Program-made: the position numbers and the translations under genes
Virus record (IMG/VR): IMGVR_UViG_3300034418_000910
Span: 1 to 20,392 of that record
Direction: 5' to 3' (one strand)
DNA: 20,392 nucleotides
Origin: a virus
Part shown: positions 7,164-13,571 of the stretch, piece by piece
Position numbering within the stretch: the stretch's first letter is position 1
Layout: each line of letters begins with the position of its first letter
Notes under the pieces: generated by a model
What the model saw: only the letters and a program-made list of their open reading frames with translations
Database searches by the model: none
What the model was told of the DNA's origin: nothing

Positions 7164-7782
7164 AAAAGACACACTTCAGCAAGTAATCGATTCTCTAAAA
7201 GATCAAGTTGATGTAGTTCGAGTATATGCTAACGATTACCTTCCGGAGGTAAAGGATGCGCAAGTATTCACCGGTTGCGACTACACCGACAACTCAAAAT
7301 TTTTTTGGCTTCCTAAAAGCAGAGGAATCTATCTCTCGTGTGATGATGATCTCATCTATCCTCCGGATTACGTGGAGAGAATAATCAAAGGGATGTGGAA
7401 ATATCCTGGATGTTGGATAACCTTTCACGGCCGTAAGATGCTAGGATATGGTTTAGACTATTATAGAGGCCACATGGTGTATCAATGCCTCAAAGATGTT
7501 AAGGGAGACTACGAGCTAGATATACCAGGAACTGGAGTATCTGCCTTTCATACAAATGACTTTAAGTTCGATATAACAGAATGGAACTATCAAAGAATGT
7601 CCGATATTATGGCCGGCCAAGAAATAGCGAAGCGCCGTAAGAAAATAATATGTCTAGGACACGAAGCCGGATGGATTCAGCATCTAGAAAACAAAAGCAC
7701 TATCTATCACGAGGAGATCGGTAAGCCTCTCCAGTCTCAACAAGCCGATCTAGTATATTCGATGCGATACGAGCAAGGTTAA
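7129..7782 (+). CDS. Second glycosyltransferase, GT-A fold with DDD motif
   Basis: This 217-residue protein starts with MITANLATIKSRKDTLQQVI, the opening strand and helix of a GT-A enzyme. It continues through KFFWLP (57-62) into the nucleotide-sugar/metal motif CDDDLIYPPDYVE (71-83). This DDDLIYPPDYVE pattern is, to my knowledge, characteristic of a family 2-like group found in bacteria and phages. A conserved-looking WITFHGR follows. No signal peptide or membrane helix is visible. With the enzymes at 5837 and 6472 it forms a sugar transfer plus methylation cassette placed between head genes. Acceptor and donor unknown. The 3' end is overlapped on the other strand by a candidate 53-residue gene. 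Confidence 0.8.
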   Translation: MITANLATIKSRKDTLQQVIDSLKDQVDVVRVYANDYLPEVKDAQVFTGCDYTDNSKFFWLPKSRGIYLSCDDDLIYPPDYVERIIKGMWKYPGCWITFHGRKMLGYGLDYYRGHMVYQCLKDVKGDYELDIPGTGVSAFHTNDFKFDITEWNYQRMSDIMAGQEIAKRRKKIICLGHEAGWIQHLENKSTIYHEEIGKPLQSQQADLVYSMRYEQG

Positions 7783-7861
7783 GAAGCTCCTCTATATCCT
7801 TTGCATCTACTGGCCAGTTATTACGCAACTGCTCATCTACTCTATCAAATAACTCTGTCAT
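7700..7861 (-). CDS. Candidate small minus-strand gene (53 residues)
   Basis: On the minus strand an ATG at 7861-7859 opens a frame that ends at a TAG at 7702-7700. It starts in the largest gap and runs 83 nt into the 3' end of the glycosyltransferase gene. The translation looks protein-like: acidic and helical, beginning MTELFDRVDEQLRNNWP, then a DIEELLNLARIASNIL amphipathic stretch and a charged end. Upstream on that strand lies a TATATTGC stretch, a poor match to the TAnnTTTG box. No family is recognised. It is the only plausible minus-strand gene in the window. It may be a small regulator or moron, or a chance frame. Confidence 0.35.
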   Translation of the reverse strand: MTELFDRVDEQLRNNWPVDAKDIEELLNLARIASNILDRLVETGEAYRSPRDR

Positions 7862-7900
7862 AAGTATATATTAAAGGTTTTTGCAATATATCAAGGCTAA

Positions 7901-7932
7901 TTGTTAAATAATGTAAAAAATCCGTATTTTTA
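7901..7932 (+). promoter_or_regulatory. Late promoter before the protease-capsid operon
   Basis: TATTTTTA at 7925-7932 lies in the context TCCGTATTTTT, close to the elements at 184 and 13534, with TTG 21 nt upstream at 7901-7903. The block TGTAAAAA...TCGTA...AACAAAC...TTTATG is shared with the region before the gene at 211. The leader to the ATG at 7948 is A/T-rich and has no Shine-Dalgarno. The -7 box has A where TAnnTTTG has G. Confidence 0.45.
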
Positions 7933-7947
7933 CAACAAACCTTTTTT

Positions 7948-9228
7948 ATGAGTTATACCGATTATCCAAAGAGCGCAAGCAACAACGCAAAGAGAGCCTT
8001 GAAGTATAAGGAGGAGTCCGGCAATCCTAGAGGGTGCGGTACTCCAGTAGGATGGCGCAGAGCGACTCAGCTTGCGAATCGTGAGCCTATTTCTGAGGAT
8101 GTAGTAAAACGTATGGCCTCATTCAATCGGCACAGACAACATAAAGATGTTCCTTACGATGAGGGATGCGGTGGTTTAATGTGGGATGCTTGGGGAGGTA
8201 CTTCGGGCGTGGATTGGGCGATACGTAAATCAAAACAAATTGACGAGGAAAAGATGTTAAAAGCTGAAGCGGATGAATTAAGTGTTGGCGATTTTGTCTC
8301 TTGGAACTCAAGTGGAGGCCGAGCAAGAGGTAAAATTACAAAAATCGTGAGAGATGGAAAGATTGATGTTCCTAATTCAGCTTTTACTATTACCGGCACG
8401 GAGGATGATCCGGCGGTACTTATACAAGTTTATAGAGGAGGCGAGGCATCCGATGTCTATGCCGGACATAGAGCCTCTGCATTAACCAAAATAAATCCAA
8501 TTAAAAGTATGAATCCATTTATAACTAAAAAAGCCGGCATTCTAAAGGATGTCGATGTCGAGCGCCGTATGATTGAGGGATATTATTCGGTTTTTGATTA
8601 CAAAGATTCTGACGGCGATATAATGATGAAAGGGTGCTATACCAAAACCATCAAAGAGAACGGACCAAACGGAAAGAATAGAATTATGCACCTCTATCAG
8701 CACGATCCGCTTACTGTATTGGGTAAGCCATCAATGCTCGTAGAAGATGAGAAAGGGCTATATTTCCGTACTGCTATCACCGACACACAGTTAGGAACGG
8801 ATGTTCTCAAGCTATATAGAGATGGAGTTCTTAAAGAGCATTCAGTCGGTATCAATTTTGTACGTAGAGACTTCTCTAATGAAGATGAAGCCTACATAGT
8901 CAACGAAGTTAAGATGTGGGAAGGATCAACTGTTACTTGGGGAGCGAATGAAATGGCGCTAGGAGGAATGGCCAAAGGATCTCAGAAAGATCAGGTTGAT
9001 CAATACAAGACATTAGTCAGAGCATTTGACTCAGGAGACTATACTGACGAGACTTTTATGCTAATTGAAATGCATATCAAGAATTTGGAAGAAGCATTGA
9101 GAAAATCACTTCAAAACACAGAAGCCGAGCCAATCACCTCTGTAAGTAATGACGCCGATTTTGATGCAATTTTCAAACAATTCAACAATCAACTACAAAT
9201 CGAAAAGGAGTTCAAATTATGGACTTAG
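7948..9228 (+). CDS. Three-domain head maturation protease (YPK-type N-terminus, Tudor-like domain, HK97 prohead protease)
   Basis: This 426-residue protein has three parts. Residues 1-98 form a Cys/Trp-rich domain (YPKSASNNAKRAL, then GCGTPVGW and DEGCGGLMWDAWGG) that I have seen at the start of phage head proteins; its function is unknown. Residues 110-181 resemble the hypervirulence-associated Tudor-like domain (SVGDFVSWNSSGGRARGKI, then VYAGHRAS). Residues 195-340 are the HK97-type prohead serine protease, with catalytic His252 in LYQHDP and Ser299 in KEHSVGIN, plus a candidate third residue Glu325. The tail (345-426) is helical and may act as scaffold. The protease cleaves the capsid delta domain during maturation. 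An internal ATG at 8509 (Met188) could yield the protease alone. It overlaps the capsid gene by 10 nt. Confidence 0.85.
   Translation: MSYTDYPKSASNNAKRALKYKEESGNPRGCGTPVGWRRATQLANREPISEDVVKRMASFNRHRQHKDVPYDEGCGGLMWDAWGGTSGVDWAIRKSKQIDEEKMLKAEADELSVGDFVSWNSSGGRARGKITKIVRDGKIDVPNSAFTITGTEDDPAVLIQVYRGGEASDVYAGHRASALTKINPIKSMNPFITKKAGILKDVDVERRMIEGYYSVFDYKDSDGDIMMKGCYTKTIKENGPNGKNRIMHLYQHDPLTVLGKPSMLVEDEKGLYFRTAITDTQLGTDVLKLYRDGVLKEHSVGINFVRRDFSNEDEAYIVNEVKMWEGSTVTWGANEMALGGMAKGSQKDQVDQYKTLVRAFDSGDYTDETFMLIEMHIKNLEEALRKSLQNTEAEPITSVSNDADFDAIFKQFNNQLQIEKEFKLWT
9203..9210 (+). promoter_or_regulatory. Shine-Dalgarno AAAAGGAG for the major capsid gene
   Basis: AAAAGGAG ends 8 nt before the capsid ATG at 9219 and confirms that start inside the end of the protease gene. 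It contrasts with the leaders of genes that follow promoters, which lack such sites. Confidence 0.5.
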
Positions 9229-10442
9229 AAAATACCTTAAAAGAAGGCTTGGCTTCTGTAAAGAATGGTCTAGCCGAACAAACTAAAGCCCTTGAGGAGC
9301 GTTATAGCAAACTCGAAGAGCAAGTTAAACTTTCAGGCGAAGCTGATTCAGCTACCAAGTCTGAAATCAAAAATCTTGAAGAAGTAATAGCTTCTCAAAA
9401 GGAAAGAATTGAATCAATCGAAAAGAATAACAACCGTTTAGGCGGTGGATCTCAGCCTATGTCTCTAAAAAACATCCTAAAGGATGGTTTAGATTCAAAC
9501 AAAGATCAAATCGAAGCGTTCAAAGCAGGTCAAATCTCAGGCTTTACAATGGACACCAAAGCAGTTATCACCGAATCAGGTGCTTATACTGGCGATGTTG
9601 TTCCTGCTGATTATGTTCCTGGATTCAAATTCGATCCTGAGCGAAGAGTTCATGTACGTCAGTTCCTACCAGTAGGTACTACTAACTCTGACAAAATCCG
9701 CTATATCAAAGAAACTAACTTCACCGACAACACCGGTGTTACTGCCGAAGGCGTTGCTTCCGGACAGAATGACTTTGATTTAGTTGCAACTGATGCAGTA
9801 GTAGAGAAAATCTCTGCACATTTCCGAGTTTCTAAAGAAGCTCTTAATGATACTGCCGGTCTAGCTTCTCACATCTCTTTAAGAGGTATGGAGAAGTATA
9901 TGAAAGCCGAAGATGCTTACAACTTGTATGACTCTACTTATGGTCTTACTGTAACATCTACTGACTATGCTTTAGATCAGTACACCAATGATGCAGATGC
10001 TCAAGAGTATGATGTACTTTTAGAAGCTATCAAGCAAGTGAGAAATCGTAACTTCCAACCTAGCGCCGTAATGATGTCAATCGCTCGATATTTCGATATG
10101 ATTCGCAACAAAGATGCTGATGGTCGTTACATCTTCCCACAAGACGTTATCTTCGGAACTCGTGTGCCTTCTATCTTAGGTGTTCCAGTAATTGCTACTA
10201 ACGCAATCAATGATACCGATGGAGATGCTGATGACTTCTTAGTAGCTGACTTTGCTCAACTATGTACTTTATTTGATCGTGAGTCTGTTTCTGTTCGTTT
10301 CTACGAGCAAGATCAAGACAACGCTATCAAAGATCTAGTAACTGTACAAGTTGCAGGCCGTTTAGCTCTACCGACTTACCTACCTAACGCAGGTGCTTTC
10401 GGTAACTTCACAACTGCAATCACTAACGCAGGTAATTCTTAA
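9219..10442 (+). CDS. Major capsid protein, HK97 fold
   Basis: This 407-residue protein builds the icosahedral shell. Residues 1-75 are a charged coiled coil (LEERYSKLEEQVKL, then KNLEEVIASQKERIESIEK), the delta or scaffold domain normally removed by the protease. Cleavage probably falls near the Gly-rich RLGGGSQ at 73-79 or somewhat later. The rest shows family features: ITESGAYTGDVVP before the N-arm and E-loop region, a VVEKISAHFRVSKEALND stretch (about 194-211) for the spine helix, and an IFGTRVPSILGVPVIATNAI strand region towards the C terminus. It lies after the protease and starts with a clear Shine-Dalgarno. Codon use is well optimised by eye (many GCT, CGT, GTT), as expected of the most abundant virion protein. 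Confidence 0.93.
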   Translation: MDLENTLKEGLASVKNGLAEQTKALEERYSKLEEQVKLSGEADSATKSEIKNLEEVIASQKERIESIEKNNNRLGGGSQPMSLKNILKDGLDSNKDQIEAFKAGQISGFTMDTKAVITESGAYTGDVVPADYVPGFKFDPERRVHVRQFLPVGTTNSDKIRYIKETNFTDNTGVTAEGVASGQNDFDLVATDAVVEKISAHFRVSKEALNDTAGLASHISLRGMEKYMKAEDAYNLYDSTYGLTVTSTDYALDQYTNDADAQEYDVLLEAIKQVRNRNFQPSAVMMSIARYFDMIRNKDADGRYIFPQDVIFGTRVPSILGVPVIATNAINDTDGDADDFLVADFAQLCTLFDRESVSVRFYEQDQDNAIKDLVTVQVAGRLALPTYLPNAGAFGNFTTAITNAGNS

Positions 10443-10451
10443 TATTACCAT

Positions 10452-10495
10452 AAGGATGTTTGGAACTTGGGGAGGTTCGATTCCTCCCCATCCTT
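10452..10495 (+). ncRNA. tRNA-like acceptor/T-arm minihelix downstream of the capsid gene
   Basis: Ten nt after the capsid stop, GGGGAGG (10469-10475) and CCTCCCC (10483-10489) form a perfect 7-bp stem around the loop TTCGATT, which fits the tRNA T-loop consensus TTCRANY. Outside it, AAGGAT (10452-10457) pairs with ATCCTT (10490-10495), stacking directly on the first stem on the 3' side. The two stems total 13 bp, near the 12 bp of a tRNA acceptor plus T stem. The D and anticodon arms are replaced by an 11-nt bulge (10458-10468) containing GG, as in a D-loop. There is no CCA end and no anticodon. It could be an RNase P-type processing site, an mRNA-stabilising hairpin or a small RNA. A plain terminator is less likely because no T tract follows. 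Confidence 0.55.
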
Positions 10496-10515
10496 CTCAA
10501 TTAAACCCTAGTATT

Positions 10516-10794
10516 ATGCCTTACAGAGCGAGACGGAGCTTCATCCATAAAAATCAACGAATAAAGAAAAACGATCCTCTCAAGTTAGATAAGGGTTCGA
10601 TAGCTGACTTACTTTATAAAGGATTAGCATACGAGACAAAAGAGGACAAGCAAGCTTATACAGTAGATGCTAAGGCGTTCATCGAAAAGGATGAAAGCAC
10701 TAAAACGATGTACTATGTGAAGCGCAACAATCAGATTATCGATAGACTAACCAAATCCAAAGCCGAAAAATTAGTCGAGGAACTCAATGCTTAA
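10516..10794 (+). CDS. Small head/neck-region protein of unknown function
   Basis: This 92-residue basic protein (MPYRARRSFIHKNQRIKK at its start, ending KAEKLVEELNA) lies between capsid and connector. Its frame stays open upstream through the hairpin and into the capsid gene. I chose the ATG at 10516 because earlier starts (GTG 10393, ATG 10456) would overlap the capsid gene or translate the tRNA-like structure. The region before 10516 is A/T-rich and suits initiation. A basic start, a central KGLAYETKEDKQAY stretch and a helical C terminus are visible, but no family is recognised. Its position suggests a small head-completion or decoration protein. It overlaps the next gene by 8 nt. Confidence 0.7.
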   Translation: MPYRARRSFIHKNQRIKKNDPLKLDKGSIADLLYKGLAYETKEDKQAYTVDAKAFIEKDESTKTMYYVKRNNQIIDRLTKSKAEKLVEELNA

Positions 10795-11371
10795 ATCTCC
10801 TTACAAGGGTAAAACTGGCCCATTCACTTACTCAACTGTTGACACCGGAACAAATGCCTCTACCGATGTACTAAGTACGGCAGATGCTAAAGCCTGGATG
10901 CGAGTAGATACTTCCGCAGATGATTCGCTGATTGCAAGTCTAGTCGCAGAGAGTATAGATTTTGCAGAAGAGCAATACGGATTCCAACTGATAGAGAAAA
11001 CAGTTACAATCGAGTACGAATATTATGGCAAGGAAGTCCGATTACCTCTTTATCCAGTACAAAGTATCACTTCAGTCAAGAGAGTCGATACAGAAGGAAC
11101 TGAGACAACTCTAACCAATAACCAAGACTATTATCTGACTGGAGATACTCTTATAATCGATACGGTATATGGATGGGAAGTTCCTGACGATAGAATAAGG
11201 CTAAAGGTTGTATATGTTGCAGGGTATAGCTCTATACCTTCCGGGATAACTCTAGGAATAAAGAAATTAGTAGCATCTAACTACGAAGATCGCCAGGATG
11301 TAGTAGAAGGAAGCGTGTCAATGATGCCAAATAGTAGCAAGGCACACTTCAAGAGATACGCCAAGCTATGA
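10787..11371 (+). CDS. Head-tail connector (adaptor) protein, gp6-like
   Basis: This 194-residue protein has the pattern of the HK97 gp6/SPP1 gp15 adaptor family. An N-terminal helical part carries STADAKAWMRVDTSADDSLIA and LVAESIDFAEEQYG. A beta stretch with VRLPLYPVQSITSVKRVD follows, then the YYLTGDTLIID and LKVVYVAGYSSIP segments, and a C-terminal helix (GITLGIKKLVASNYEDR). It binds below the portal to extend the neck once DNA is packaged. It overlaps the upstream gene by 8 nt and the head-closure gene by 4 nt. The N-terminal 25 residues before the family domain are low-complexity and Thr-rich. Confidence 0.85.
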   Translation: MLKSPYKGKTGPFTYSTVDTGTNASTDVLSTADAKAWMRVDTSADDSLIASLVAESIDFAEEQYGFQLIEKTVTIEYEYYGKEVRLPLYPVQSITSVKRVDTEGTETTLTNNQDYYLTGDTLIIDTVYGWEVPDDRIRLKVVYVAGYSSIPSGITLGIKKLVASNYEDRQDVVEGSVSMMPNSSKAHFKRYAKL

Positions 11372-11733
11372 AAACTAAGTCTCGACAAATCAACATCGGG
11401 ATGATGAAGCAGAGAGTTACTATACAGTATTACTCTCTAACATCTGATGGAATGGGTGGTAACACTAGAACCTGGAACACTCTTGGAACTGTATGGGCTG
11501 ATGTGAAGCCTCTGTCAGGCTCTGAGGCGCTCGAAGTAGGTGGGTTAAAGGGTAAGACTAAGTATAAGATTAAGACTCGTTACAGAGACGATTTTGTAAG
11601 CGCCGGATATTCGAGAGATACTTATGACCATCTATTAAGATTGCAGTACGATGGAAAAGAATTAAATGTAGAATACGCTATTAACTCAAACGAAGATAAT
11701 GCCGTTACTGAACTCATAGCGTTTGCAGAATGA
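11368..11733 (+). CDS. Head closure protein (head-tail joining, SPP1 gp16-like)
   Basis: This 121-residue beta-rich protein matches the head-tail joining family. It has MKQRVTIQYYSLTSDGMGGN, then TWNTLGTVWADVKPLSGSEAL, then TKYKIKTRYRDD and a final DHLLRLQYDGKELNVEYAI stretch. The order 'QRVTIQ...D..GG..RTW......VWA.V.PLSG.E' is typical. It plugs the connector and forms the tail docking surface. It overlaps both neighbours by 4 nt (ATGA), within the neck operon. Confidence 0.88.
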   Translation: MKTKSRQINIGMMKQRVTIQYYSLTSDGMGGNTRTWNTLGTVWADVKPLSGSEALEVGGLKGKTKYKIKTRYRDDFVSAGYSRDTYDHLLRLQYDGKELNVEYAINSNEDNAVTELIAFAE

Positions 11734-12248
11734 TAAGCGTTAAGGCTGATATCAAATCTATAAACAAAACTCTAAAGGTACTCGATAGTTTAGGGGAGAA
11801 AGTACGTAAATCAGCAGAGAAAGAGATAGAACGTTCTGCTCGTAACATAGAAGGAAAAGCCAAGAGAAACGCTCCAACCGGTGCGAATAATAGACTGAAA
11901 ACATCTATCGATGTAAGAGGATCAGGTTTATCGAGAGAAGTATTTACAGATGTAAAATATGCACCGTATGTAGAATTTGGTACTAAATCAAAAGTTGATA
12001 TACCTCCTGGTCTAGAGGGATATGCGATGCAATTTAAAGGAAAGAAAGGAGGTTCTTATGAGGATATGGAAAAGAGCATCAAAGTATGGGCAAAGAGAAA
12101 AGGCATACCAGAAGAAGCAATATATCCTATTATAAAATCGATACTTCACAAGGGAACAAAAGCTCAACCTTTTTTATTTCCGGCATTCTTTGCAGAACAA
12201 CCTCAACTCTTAAAACGTCTCAAAGGAGTTCTTCGTGGGATTAAATGA
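11730..12248 (+). CDS. HK97 gp10-like neck/tail-joining protein
   Basis: This 172-residue protein shows the gp10 family layout. An N-terminal basic helix (VRKSAEKEIERSARNIEGKA) is followed by RNAPTGANNRLKTSI. The family hallmark APYVEFGT is at 78-85 and QPFLFPAF at 146-153, before a C-terminal helix. The middle contains an additional segment (about 88-130, GLEGYAMQFKGKKGG) of the kind seen in longer members. It acts at the head-tail interface or early tail assembly. It overlaps the closure gene by 4 nt and the next gene by 14 nt. Confidence 0.85.
   Translation: MISVKADIKSINKTLKVLDSLGEKVRKSAEKEIERSARNIEGKAKRNAPTGANNRLKTSIDVRGSGLSREVFTDVKYAPYVEFGTKSKVDIPPGLEGYAMQFKGKKGGSYEDMEKSIKVWAKRKGIPEEAIYPIIKSILHKGTKAQPFLFPAFFAEQPQLLKRLKGVLRGIK
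12222..12228 (+). promoter_or_regulatory. Shine-Dalgarno AAAGGAG supporting the GTG start at 12235
   Basis: AAAGGAG lies 6 nt before the GTG at 12235 but 21 nt before the first in-frame ATG at 12250. It therefore favours the GTG as the start of the gene that follows. Confidence 0.4.
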
Positions 12249-13113
12249 TATGCATAAGCAAACCGGTCGGATGCTTCGTGAGGATAACACTTACGTCAAT
12301 CGGGCGGATTATATCTATAACTCACACAGAGACTACTATAAGAAAGTTCTTGATTTCCACGTTGAGATGTCTTTGGGTAATGTGCCTAATTTTAGCATTG
12401 TACATAAGTTTGGGAGAAATGCTAATGTAGGCAGTACGTTTGCACCAATTACACAATCGGGATTTTATAGAATGCCAACCTCAAATACGGCGCTAGAAAT
12501 TGTTTCGAATAGTGCAGATGATAATGCTTCGGGTATTGGAGCTAGAACGGTGTATTACGAAGGGCTGAAAGAGGTGGCAGGTGAGTTAGTTATCACTTCG
12601 AACACAGTAACTATGAACGGTCTTACGCCGGTTGCGCTTCCTGATTCTCTTATAAGACTTTATAGATGGTATGTTGCAAGTAGCGGAACGTATGCAACGC
12701 AATCAAGCGCAAGCCATCAGGGAGAATTAACTATACAAGAAAGCGGAGCAGGTGATATTTGGTCGGCTATAAAAGCCAATGGAATTTTTAAAGGACAGTC
12801 TCAAATAGGATGCTATACTGTTCCTAGTGGTTATACTGCTTTAATAAATAGAATAGCTTATTCAGTACAAGCAACACTTGAAGCTGAAATTATTTTTATG
12901 CAAAGGAATGGGGTTTTGAATACAACTGCACCATTTGATGCCTTGAGGGTTATCACAGATATTGATTCAGCAAAGGGTACGACTTCGGTTGATTTTGTCG
13001 CTCCCATAGCTATACAAGAAGAAACGGATCTAATTTTTATGGGTAAAAGTAAAGGCGGTCAAGCACTCCCGATGACGATAGACTTTGAAATTAAACTTGT
13101 ACAAAATGGCTAA
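12235..13113 (+). CDS. Beta-rich virion protein of unknown role (candidate decoration or fibre-like protein)
   Basis: This protein has 292 residues from the GTG at 12235, or 287 from the ATG at 12250; the GTG has the better Shine-Dalgarno. The first 60 residues are polar and helical. After that the sequence is dominated by short strands: STFAPITQSGFYRMP, SGIGARTVYYEGL, VITSNTVTMNG, a YTVPSGYTALINRIAYSV segment near the middle and a final MTIDFEIKL. I recall related proteins among phage structural genes, often in environmental phages, without a firm role. Its place between the gp10-like and tail terminator genes, which are normally adjacent, suggests an inserted virion protein, for example a decoration or neck fibre. 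The 3' half is more AT-rich than neighbouring neck genes. Confidence 0.65.
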   Translation: MGLNDMHKQTGRMLREDNTYVNRADYIYNSHRDYYKKVLDFHVEMSLGNVPNFSIVHKFGRNANVGSTFAPITQSGFYRMPTSNTALEIVSNSADDNASGIGARTVYYEGLKEVAGELVITSNTVTMNGLTPVALPDSLIRLYRWYVASSGTYATQSSASHQGELTIQESGAGDIWSAIKANGIFKGQSQIGCYTVPSGYTALINRIAYSVQATLEAEIIFMQRNGVLNTTAPFDALRVITDIDSAKGTTSVDFVAPIAIQEETDLIFMGKSKGGQALPMTIDFEIKLVQNG

Positions 13114-13519
13114 AGATTCAACAACAGAACTACAACAAGCATACTATACGCTACTTACTGGAGCATTAGCAGTCAATGTTTATGATGAAGCTCCGTCAGA
13201 TGCGACTTATCCGCACGTACAGTTCGGAGATACGACTCTAACGGACTCTAGCAGTAAAAGCGACTTTATAGATGAGGTAACGTTTTCTCTCTCCGTAGTG
13301 GATAGATATGCGCTTGACTCAGGCACTAGGACTTATATCAATGCGATAGTAAACACGATCAAGGAAACGATAAGAACTAGAGCCGATGTATTCGGTATGA
13401 CTAGCTTTGATGTGGTTTATACGGTGGTCGATAATGATATCTTTCGCCAAGAGTACACCGGCACTTATACTTATTGGATTCGTGAGTTACGATTCCGACA
13501 TAAGATAGAGGAAAAATAG
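13106..13519 (+). CDS. Tail terminator/completion protein (DUF3168-like)
   Basis: This 137-residue protein (ATG at 13106, overlapping the upstream gene by 8 nt) has the DUF3168 pattern. It starts with an N-terminal helix and VYDEAPSDATYPHVQFGDT, then a DEVTFSLSVVDRYALDSGT strand, a long helix (INAIVNTIKETIRTR) and a final strand region (YTYWIRELRFRHK). Proteins of this family cap the completed tail tube and dock it to the head. A TTG start 21 nt upstream is possible but lacks support. A promoter-bearing gap of 52 nt follows. Confidence 0.82.
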   Translation: MAKDSTTELQQAYYTLLTGALAVNVYDEAPSDATYPHVQFGDTTLTDSSSKSDFIDEVTFSLSVVDRYALDSGTRTYINAIVNTIKETIRTRADVFGMTSFDVVYTVVDNDIFRQEYTGTYTYWIRELRFRHKIEEK

Positions 13520-13523
13520 TCGC

Positions 13524-13541
13524 ACGAATTTCGTATCTTTT
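13524..13541 (+). promoter_or_regulatory. Promoter-like element before the major tail protein
   Basis: TATCTTTT at 13534-13541 in the context GAATTTCGTATCTTT repeats the TTCGTAnnTTT core found at 181-190, and one base differently at 7921-7931. No clear TTG is visible upstream. The 30-nt leader to the ATG at 13572 is A-rich with no Shine-Dalgarno. Its place before an abundant tail-tube gene supports a booster promoter. Confidence 0.45.
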
Positions 13542-13571
13542 AACACAACTAACAACTAAACAAATAGAAAA

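Noticed and set aside
10452-10495. Phage attachment site derived from a tRNA 3' end
   Set aside because: No integrase is visible nearby and the element is in the middle of the structural genes. The matching 5' strand also points to a self-contained RNA.
10418-10500. A complete tRNA gene around the T-arm-like sequence
   Set aside because: No D-arm or anticodon arm can be drawn, the 5' acceptor partner lies only 11 nt before the T stem, and no CCA is encoded. Only the half-tRNA shape is supported.
10393-10515. Upstream extension of the small gene after capsid (GTG start at 10393)
   Set aside because: It would overlap the capsid gene by 50 nt and translate the hairpin. The sequence before the Met at 10516 is not protein-like.
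13085-13105. TTG start of the tail terminator
   Set aside because: The ATG at 13106 has a normal 8-nt overlap and gives the expected N terminus.
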